Below, one piece after another: positions 56,206 to 64,000 of a DNA stretch of 64,000 nucleotides (its first letter is position 1; every line of letters begins with the position of its first letter). The DNA is taken from contig QRFJ01004220.1 in NCBI GenBank assembly GCA_006176705.1, positions 1-64,000 of the forward strand, given 5' to 3'. The notes under the pieces are model-generated. The model saw nothing but the letters and a program-made list of their open reading frames with translations, was not told where the DNA came from and searched no databases. Source of the stretch: Cocos nucifera (lineage: Eukaryota > Streptophyta > Magnoliopsida > Arecales > Arecaceae). A program made the translations under genes and the position numbers.

Positions 56206-57700
56206 ATAATCGGAGGTCTTCATCTATGTTAGGACGAGATTCTTCTCTTGTTCCTAACGTGGTTAGTATTTATTCTTGTTAGGACGAGGTCCTCTTGTTC
56301 GTGACAAGGTTGTTGGGGCGCGAAAGGATCGTTGAGAGGGCTTCTTTCCGTTTTCTCCTGTTTAAGAATTGGAGGTCTTCATCCTTATTAAGATGAGGTT
56401 AGTCTTCAGTTTAAGAACCGGAGGTCTTCAATTCCGCACTAGGACGACGTCATCCTGTTTCTGATGCGGTTGGCCTTTTCCTTGTTAGGATGAAGTTCTT
56501 CTATTTTTAACGAAGTTGCCGAGATACAAAAAGGGCCGTTGAGAGGGTCTCTTCTCATTTCTTCTTATTTAAGAATCGGAGGTCTTCACTCTTGTTAAGA
56601 TGAGGTTAGTCTCCTGTTTAAGAATCGAAGGTCTTCCATTCCGCGCCAGGATGAGATTCTCCTCCTGTTCCTGATGCGATTGATCTTTTCCTTCATTAGG
56701 ACGAGGTTCTCTTCTTGTTCCTAACGAAGTTGCCAAGGCACAAAAAAGGTCGTTGAGCGGGCTTCTTCTCGTTTCTTTTTGTTTAAGAATCGGAGGTCTT
56801 CACTCTCGTTAAGACGAGATTAGTCTCCTGTTTAAGAATCAGAAGTTTCTAATTCCGCACTAGGATGAGGTCCTGTTCCTGATGCGGTTGGTCTTTTCCT
56901 TCGGTAGGACGAAGTTCTCTTTCTGTTCCTAACGAAGTTGCCAGAGCACAAAAAGAACTGTTGAGAGGATCTCTTTTTGTTTCCTCCTGTTTAAGAATTG
57001 AAGGTCTTCATCCTCGTTAAGATTAAGTTAGCCTTCTATTTAAGAACTGGAGGTTTTCAATTTCGCGCCAGGACGAGGTCCTTCTGTTCCTGACGTGGTT
57101 GGCCTTTTTCTTCATTAGGATGAGGTTCTTCTCCTGTTCCTAACAAAGTTGCTGGGACACAAAAAGGACCGTTGAGAGGGCCTCTCTCTGTTCTCCTGTT
57201 TAAGAATCGGAGGTCTTTACCCTCGTTAAGACGAGATTAGCCTTCTGTTTAAGAACCGAAGGTCTTCAATTCCATGCTAGGATGAGGTCCAGTTCCTGAT
57301 GCGGTTGGTCTTTTCCTTCGTTAGGACGAGGTTCTTCTGTTCCTAACGAAGTTGCTGGGACACAAAAAGTGCCATTGAGAGGGTCTCTTTCCATTTTCTC
57401 CTGTTTAAGAACCAAAGGTCTTTACCCTCGTTAAGATGAGGTTAGTCTTCTGTTTAAGAATCTGAGGTCTTCAATTCCACGTCAGGACGAGGTCCTCTTG
57501 TTCTTGACGCGGTTGGCTTTTTCTTTCATTAGGATGAGGTTCTCCTATTCCTAATAAAGTTGCCGGGGCACAAAAAGAGTCGTTGAGATGACCTCTCTCC
57601 GTTTCCTCCTATTTAAGAATCGGAGGTCTTCACCCTCGTTAAGACGAGGTTAGCCTCCTTTTTAAGAATCGGAGGTCTTCAATTCCTATTTAGTGGAGTA
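56206..57700. repeat. Tandem array in the 3' region of element H, about 207-bp unit
   Basis: Seven or so units, with the landmark GACACAAAAAGGACCGTTGAG-like near 56308, 56520, 56737, 56945, 57155, 57360 and 57565. Each unit has a TTAGGACGAGGTTCTTCTCC / GTTCCTAACGAAGTTGCC core plus TTTAAGAATCGGAGGTCTTC repeated twice. The core is shared with the 113-bp array of element G. Confidence 0.9.
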
Positions 57701-57789
57701 GCTTCCTGCCATCACACAATGGTGCACCAAGGACAAGGATGTTAAGGTAAGAGAATTTTATTAAAATATAATTATTGAAAGTATATCCG

Positions 57790-59150
57790 TAGATTTTTCG
57801 AGTTTCGTGGCTGTGGCAGTGTGGCTCCTCCGAGTTCCTTCAAATAGTAAGTCCTGGGTCGAACGACTTCAATGACCTCATGAGGGCCTTCTCAATTTAG
57901 GGCGAGCTTCTCCTGATTCTGAGGTTGTGAAACATCGGCCCGTCGAAGTACTAAGTCTTCTATCCGAAATGTCTTGCTTCTGATTCTGGAATTATAATAA
58001 TGAGCCACCTTTTGCTTATAGGCCACCATCCGAACTTGAGCCTCTTCTCGTTTCTTTTCTAACAGGTCAAGGTTGGCTCTAAGATCCTGTGAGTTTTTTT
58101 ATTCATTGAATGCCATAACTCGTGCTAATGGAAGTTTAAGCTCTATCGGGATGACTATTTCTGTTCCGAAAGCCAGGACGAATGGTGTCTTCCCAGTTGG
58201 CAATCTTTAGGTAATTCAGTATGCCCAGAGTATATGATAGAGTTCGTCTATCCAAGTTTCTTTCGCTCTTTCAAGTCTTGCTTTTATGTCCTGTAACAGA
58301 GTCCTGTTAATTACCTCGGCTTTGCCGTTTGCTTGTGGATGAGCTATCGTTGTAAAATTATGATAGATATTAAGGCTTTCACAAAATTCAACAAATTTTG
58401 TTCCTGCAAACTAGCGTCCGTTATTAGTGATCAGAGTTCGAGGCAAGCCGAATCTGCAGACAATTGACTTTCAAATGAAGTCTTGTACTTTAGCTTCAGT
58501 GATCTTTGCCAGAAGTTCGGTTTCGACCTATTTAGTGAAGTAATCTATTGTCACCAAGAGAAACTTTTGTTGTCCGGATGCTATGGAAAAAAGCCTGAGT
58601 ATGTGCATTCTCTATTGTGCGAATGGCCATGAAGCACTTAGGTGTAAGCTTAGAGGTCGGTTGCCTTTGAATATTTGCATTTCTTTGACACCAATCACAT
58701 CTTTTGGCATACTCTATAAAATCTTGGTGCATAGTCGGCCAATAGTAGTCCTATTGAAGTAGTTTATGAGACAAAGATCTAACCCCTAAATGACTTCTAC
58801 ATATTCCTTTGTGCACTTCCCATAGTGCAAAATCAGTCTTAGAAGATCGAAGATATTTCAGAAGTGGCAAAGAGTACGATCTTTTATATAGTTTGTTCTC
58901 ATATAGGACATACTTGGAGGCCTGATTTCTTATCTTTCGAGCTTTCTTTTGATCTCGGGGGAGGACACCATTTTTGAGGTAAGCAACGACCTGATCGATC
59001 CAACGGGTTCGTGGTCGACCTGTATTACGGTCTAGGGTTCTTTCGAGCTTGGATACTTCAGAACTTCGAAGAAGACTTCTTTGGATAGTTTATTCGAGGC
59101 TAGCGTGGCAACTTGGAGAGAAAGTCGGCCTTGGCATTTTTCGCTCTCGG
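57790..59150 (-). pseudogene. Integrase of element H
   Basis: Zinc-binding region HQDFIEYAKRCDWCQRNANI at 58660-58732, with both Cys present (the G copy has lost one). Core pieces follow towards 57800, including a VDYFTKWVEAEPL-like stretch near 58520 in broken frames. Stops are frequent. Confidence 0.82.
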
Positions 59151-60040
59151 GATCCATTGAATGTTAAAACTGTTAAAGGTCGGGGTTAGACTTCTCATCC
59201 TTTCCAAATATTTCATCATGTTTTTCTTCTGAGCTCATAATTGCCGCTAACTTGTTCCATTACCAATTGGGAGTCACTGTAAGCTTGGAGTCGATCTACT
59301 TCTAGTTCCTTAGGTATCATCAACGTTGCAATTAGAGTCTTATATTCTATCCCATTGTTTGTTGCAGGAAACTCGAAACGCAGCGCATATTCGGCAATGG
59401 TTCTCTCTGGATTAACTACAATCAGACCTGTGCCTGCACCAAAAGCATTGGATGAACCATCCACATACAGGACCCAGAAGCCTTCAGGGAGGTCTGCTCT
59501 TTTTTTGGAGAATTTTGGTTGCATCCATGGAATACTGGCCTTATTTTGCTCAAGTTCGGCTTCATTTGGAATGGTGCATTCCACTATAAAATCTACCAAT
59601 ATTTGGACTTTGATTAATGACCGAGGTTAGAAATTGATGTCAAACTCAGTGAGCTCGATTGTCCATTTTGCTATTCTTCCAGAGGCATCCATTCGATGAA
59701 GAACTATCTTGATTGGTTGATTAGTGAGGAGCATTATAGTGTGCTTTTAAAAATAAGATCAGAGCCTTCGGGCTGCAATCAATAGAGCATAAGTTAATTT
59801 TTCTAACTTGGAATACTTGATTTCAGCATCCCTCAGAATTTAGCTCATATAATAGACCAGCCTTTGCACTTTCACCTCTTTCTTGACTAAGACTACCGCA
59901 AGAACCGCCGGAGAGATTGCCAGGTATAGAAACAATTCCTCTCCTGGTTCGGGCTTGGTCAATAAAAGAGGTGAGCCGAGGTAGTTTTTCAACTCCTCAA
60001 ATGCTTGCTGGCATTCAGGGGTCCAACAGAAGTTCTTCGG
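59151..60040 (-). pseudogene. RNase H and archaeal-type RNase H of element H
   Basis: The extra RNase H at 59216-59520 reads GFWVLYVDGSSNAFGAGTGL, ATNNGIEYKTLIATLM, RLQAYSDSQLVMEQVSGNYE. Asp (VDGSSN), Glu (IEYKTL) and Asp (YSDSQ) are all kept. The first RNase H (59600-60000) is fragmentary, with RLQSYFQ-equivalent and EWTIEL-like text. Confidence 0.88.
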
Positions 60041-60900
60041 CTACTTAAGAATTTGAAAAAAAGGGCATGTATCGCTTGGCTGACCTTGAAACAAAGCGGT
60101 TCAGGGCCGCTACTTTTTCGGTTAAGCGCTGAACTTCTTTTATTGATTTTGGGACAGTCATTTCTTGGATGGCTCGAATTTTCTCTAGGTTTGCCTTGAT
60201 TCCTCGTCTTGACACCATGAAACCCAGGACTTCCCTGAAGTTACTCTGAAGGCACATTTAGTTAGGTTCAACTTCATCTTGTACTTTCGAAGGGTACTGA
60301 AGGTCTCTTCAAGGTCGGTGATATGATTTGTTGAAGATCTGTTCTTAACAAGCATGTCATCTACGTAGACCTTCATATTGCGGCCGATCTACTCTTTGAA
60401 GATTTTGTTTACTAGGCGCTGATAGGTCGCACCTGCATTTTTGAGTCCGAAGGGCATAATTCTGTAACAATAGAGACCACGATCAGTAATAAAAGCAGTT
60501 TTCTCGTCATTTTCTGGTGCCATCTGGATTTGGTTATAGCTGGAGAATGCATCCATGAAAGTGAGGAGCTCATGGCCCAAAGTTGCGTCTACCAGTTGAT
60601 CAATTCGGGGCAGGGGTAGCTATCTTTTGGACAGGCCTTGTTCAACTTCTTGAAGTCTATGCACATTCTCCATTTATCGTTTGCTTTCTTGATGAGGACT
60701 ACATTAGAGACCCAGTTTGGATAAGAGACTTCTTGGATGAATCTGGTTTTGAGGAGTTTATCGACCTCATCCATAATTGCCTTCTGTCTCTTTGGTTCAT
60801 AGCCACACATTTTTTCCTTCATTGGCTGATGCTTGGGATCAATAGCCAGACGATGTTTCATGACTTCAGCGTCAATTCCAAGCATATCTGCGGGAATCCA
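60041..60900 (-). pseudogene. Reverse transcriptase of element H
   Basis: Overlapping runs give VVLIKKANDKWRMCIDFKKL then NKACPKDSYPCPELINW (60589-60885), LLTFMDAFSSYNQIQMAPE, FGLKNAGATYQRLVNKIF (60389-60580) and YVDDMLVKNRSSTNHITD (60185-60376). All three catalytic Asp are present. Two frameshifts and at least two stops separate the runs. Confidence 0.92.
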
Positions 60901-61500
60901 AGCAAAAACATCTACATTTTTTTTGCAAGAAGGTGATAAGTTACTCTCTGACTTCTCCCTTCAAATTGGAGCCGATCTGGATAGCATGATCCTCTTTTCC
61001 ATCATTTAATGGGATTGAGATGAGATCTTCCATAGGTTCACCCCGTTCTTCAGTAAGATCATCACAGGCATCAAGTCCGTCCATTGGATAAGGATCTGGC
61101 TGACCTTTCCCCTGTAAGGCAATCATATAACAGTGTCTGGCCAGGACTTGATCTTTTTTGACTCCTCCAATCCCATAGTTTGTTGGAAATTTCATTTTAA
61201 AGTAATAAGTTGATACAACCGCTTGAAGTGCATTTAAACTAGGTCGGCCAAGAGTAGCATTGTAAGCGAAAGGAGTTCTTACTACCAGAAAATCAACTTG
61301 TGCCTTGGACTGCCTTGGATATCACCCTATAACCATAGGTAAAGTAATTACTCCTTCAACTGGCACAACATCGCTAGTGATGCCTACCAATGAAGCGTTC
61401 ATTGGTCTCAATCGGCTATTAGGCATAGATATTTTTGAGAAAATATCGTAAAACAAGACATTGGTAGAGCTTCCATTATCAATAAGAACGTGGCGTGCAT
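60901..61500 (-). pseudogene. Protease region of element H
   Basis: Ends with KFPTNYGIGGVKKDQVLARH (61141-61195). Upstream lie AYNATLGRPSLNALQAVVST-like text near 61200-61260 and the substrate-binding half near 61400-61470. The element is about as decayed here as element G. Confidence 0.7.
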
Positions 61501-63194
61501 AATAATCAGCAATATTTAAGAAAACTACAACCGCGTCATTATGCGAAAATTGAATTTCTTGTGCATTTTCTTTAGTGAAGGAAATGGGTTTCTCAGTCTG
61601 CTGCCGTTTAGCTTGCTCTCCCGATCCACTAGCTTCCCTCGGCCAAAGTCATCCAGAGATAGTATTGATGATCCCAAGAGGCGGTTGATCTTCTTGCCGC
61701 TCCTTCCTGCTTGGTGGCTCTGGTGGCATCGGTACTTTCGGCCGATCTTCCCTTCCTTCTGACCGACGTCGCAAAAATTGACCAAGCCGGCCTCGTCTGA
61801 TGAGCTCCTCAATTTCGTCTTGGAGCTGAATACATTTCTCAATATCGTAATCGTGGTCACGATGGTAGAGGCAATACTTGTTGGGGTTCCACTTGCCACG
61901 ATGAGACTGCTTCTTGTCCGGCCTTGGCAACTGCTCCTTGATGTCCATCAGCACTTGAGTCTTCCGAGCATTGAGGGGAGCATAGTTGGAACCTTATGGG
62001 GGGAGAGTTCCGTCGTGCCCTTTTGTTAGGGCTTTTTTGTTGGTGAGCTCGGAAAGGAGTCCTGGCTCGTTTGCACTTAGGAAGAGCTCTGGAGCGCGGT
62101 CGAGCTTCACTCAGCCTTTCTTCAATTTCGGGCTTGCTAGCTTCTCCTGCATGCTGCTCTCCCGCGGCTTCGTCATCTTGGGCTTTAAAAGCCTCTTCTG
62201 CTCAGGCATAACCATCATCCCGAGCCAACATATTAGCAAAATTTCTGAGATACTTTTTCAGGAAGAATAGAAGATCATTCTTCTGAAGATCGCCCTTCAG
62301 TGAGGCCATAGCTATGGACTGGTCCAAATTTCGGATCTTCAATGCAGCAGCATTGAAGTGGCTGACATAAGCTCGGATGGACTCTCCTTTTGCTTTATGT
62401 TGATGAGAGAGTTCGAACCTCGTCTTGGATGTTGGTTGTTGATAAAATGAGCGGCAAATTGATGGCTCATTTGGTCAAAAGAGAAGATCGTATTCAGCTT
62501 AAGAGTTGAGTACCAGTTTTTTGTTGTCCCCTTAAGAGTTAATGGGAAAGCTCGGCATAGAATGGCGTTTGGTGCGTCATGGAGTAGCATCATAGTTCGG
62601 AAGGCTTCGAGGTGGTCGATCGAATTAGTGGTCCCATCGTAGCTCTCAAATTGAGAGAGTTTGAAGTTCGGCGGGACGGGCTCCTGCATGATTTGCTGGG
62701 AGAAAGGAGGGTCGGTGCAGATATCATTGCCGTGGGTTGGAGGAGCTTGGTGGAGTTCATCAATCCATCGATTCATCTCTTGAAGCTTTTGATCGAGAAG
62801 ATCCTCTCGATCACGGATCTCGAGTCTTCTGGCAAAACGGAGGCAGGAATCTTCCGAGGGTGGAGTCACGATCAGAATAGGAGCTCTCAGCCCTTTGTTT
62901 TTCCTTACCAGGGGTCATCGGACGGCTTGCCCAGGTGGGCCTTCCTTGCACCAGATCCCGACATTTCGGTGAAGTTCTCTCCTGCTGAACTGATGCCAGG
63001 GATTGTTGCATGGCCTGCACTACTTCTATGAGGCCTTTGATCTGCTGGATCAGTAGATTGAATTGCTCTACATCCACCACAGCTGGCGTTCGAGGAGCTT
63101 AGGGTGCTGGAGAAGAAGTTGGAGCAGGCAGATCTGGGTGAGATCTGACCGCAGAGGTGGTAGATCGCTTGGTTGATGCCTTCTTGGGCAGCAT
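61501..63194 (-). pseudogene. gag of element H
   Basis: Starts MLPKKASTKRSTTSAV at 63194. It then has QFNLLIQQIKGLIEVVQAMQ (coiled), LLDQKLQEMNRWIDELHQ and the gag core PPNFKLSQFESYDGTTNSID then LEAFRTMMLLHDAPNAILCR (62500-62680). The C-terminal part, 61649-61954, reads MLMDIKEQLPRPDKKQS, then YCLYHRDHDYDIEKCIQL, followed by an EIEELIRRGRLGQFLRR tail. This preserves the His/Cys zinc-finger-like motif that element G has partly lost. Stops and frameshifts divide it. Confidence 0.9.
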
Positions 63195-63282
63195 CTTGCA
63201 GGACTGATCGGAGAAGAAGAGCTTGAAGGAGAAAATGAATTCTGCTGAGTGCTCCTTTAAGAACAAGGGATTAAAGTGCTCT

Positions 63283-63299
63283 TCCTTTAGTGCCAATTT
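63283..63299 (-). other. Primer-binding region of element H
   Basis: Minus strand AAATTGGCACTAAAGGA, directly inside the 5' LTR; equivalent to 44554-44573. Confidence 0.6.
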
Positions 63300-64000
63300 T
63301 GTTGGTGCAGAATTTGGTTCATGCCGAAACGAGCTGGAGCTGGGGAGGATGAGGTTGCCGTAGGGGATCTGTAAAACAAGTCCTAATCGGAGTTGGGGTG
63401 GCTTTAGTAGGACCTTCCGACGATCAAGTCAGCTCTTCTGGCCAACAAAAATGGAATGCTCAGAGAATTTTTTTGCAGAGTTCCTAGAAGGAGATGAGAG
63501 CTTAGAGAGAAACGTATCTGAAGGGTTCCTTATATAGGCGGAGCTCGTAACAAACTGATGGTGACAACCATAACTGCCCGGTAGTGGGTCGTTCGAGGCC
63601 ACATGGAGTCTGTTATGGAGGGTGGTGTCCGTTGTTGTGACGTGCCAGTTTGTTGAGAATTAATAGTTAAAATTTGGATAGAACTGTTATACTAGTGAGG
63701 AAGCTGAGATAGGGAAGAACTCTATGTCCTAATGATTTTGGAGGGGTTCGGACTTCTCCAAGATTGTCTGTAGGTCTACGGCCATGCGCCGAGCTAGAAG
63801 TCAATCTTCTATAGATGACGAAATCCATCTGTTGTTCAAGCTCGCTCGATTGCTGTTCAGGATGTAAGACTAGCTTGACCACTGACAAGAGTTCGATTGA
63901 AAGGAGATCGATCGGAAGGAGCCTGGCTGGCGACTGGAAGGAGTTCGTCTGGAAGAAGATCGATTTGGAGATTTGATGGACTTCAACCGGCTATTGAAAG
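63300..64000 (-). repeat. 5' LTR of element H (partial)
   Basis: Begins TGTTGGTGCAGAAT at 63300 and matches 51173-51880 base for base over long blocks. It continues beyond the window. TATA-type CCTATATAAGG at about 63530 on the minus strand. Confidence 0.9.

Larger units (their letters stand above)
51173..64000 (-). mobile_element. Tat-type Ty3/Gypsy element H (5' LTR runs off the window)
   Basis: At least 12.8 kb. 3' LTR at left (51173-52468), gag-pol on the minus strand (57790-63194), and the 5' LTR begins at 63300 and leaves the window. Between integrase and the 3' LTR lie a tandem array, a coiled-coil ORF and a spliced-looking gene, the last two on the plus strand. Compared with element G it is about 3 kb longer, mainly for this reason. 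The flank at 51168-51172 is ATAAG; its partner should be found after the 5' LTR. Confidence 0.9.

Overview
This 64 kb window looks like nuclear DNA from a flowering plant whose intergenic space is packed with LTR retrotransposons. A monocot, possibly a palm, is my best guess. It rests on the element mix (Copia SIRE-like and Angela/Tork-like, Ty3/Gypsy Tat-like and Del/Tekay-like) and on the GC-rich 5' end of the only host gene; it is inference. Almost every long open frame is a decayed transposon protein or a chance frame in a repeat. I saw no tRNA, rRNA or CRISPR array.

Layout. 1-14795: a cluster of minus-strand Copia pieces. It holds the gag-pol, leader, primer site and 5' LTR of one element cut by the window edge (1-6740), a reversed LTR fragment (6741-7486), a second copy shrunk by a large internal deletion (7487-10703), and a leader plus 2.5 kb LTR of a related family (11031-14795). 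14796-15877: part of a Tat-type LTR with a 30-bp minisatellite. 15878-31281: a rearranged, apparently non-autonomous Del/Tekay-like Gypsy element. Its gag carries a nested SIRE-like Copia element of 10.3 kb (19635-29891) with LTRs, gag, pol, an env-like ORF and a GTCAG target duplication. 31282-33900: a Copia LTR fragment, then the 3' half of a CACTA (En/Spm) transposon ending in TAGTG. 34020-35849 and 45693-45890: an array of about 300-bp units, split by a Tat-type Gypsy element (35855-45692, minus strand, TTTAT duplication).

45900-47534 holds the one convincing host gene, an 88-residue mitochondrial small-subunit ribosomal protein of the bTHX (S31) family, with a TATA box and a GA-rich upstream region. 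47535-51172 is the 5' half of a plus-strand Copia element. It is interrupted by a second, larger Tat-type element (51173 to beyond 64000, minus strand). That element carries a spliced-looking gene on its antisense strand and a coiled-coil ORF between its tandem-repeat region and its 3' LTR.

The order of some insertions can be read directly: SIRE-like into the Gypsy gag; Tat element 1 into the 300-bp array; Tat element 2 into the Copia RT. The most unusual signals are the antisense intron-bearing gene, the Gypsy copies in which gag runs straight into the LTR 3' part, and the single-gene island between a satellite and nested elements. LTR termini marked approximate were set by eye, without alignment software.
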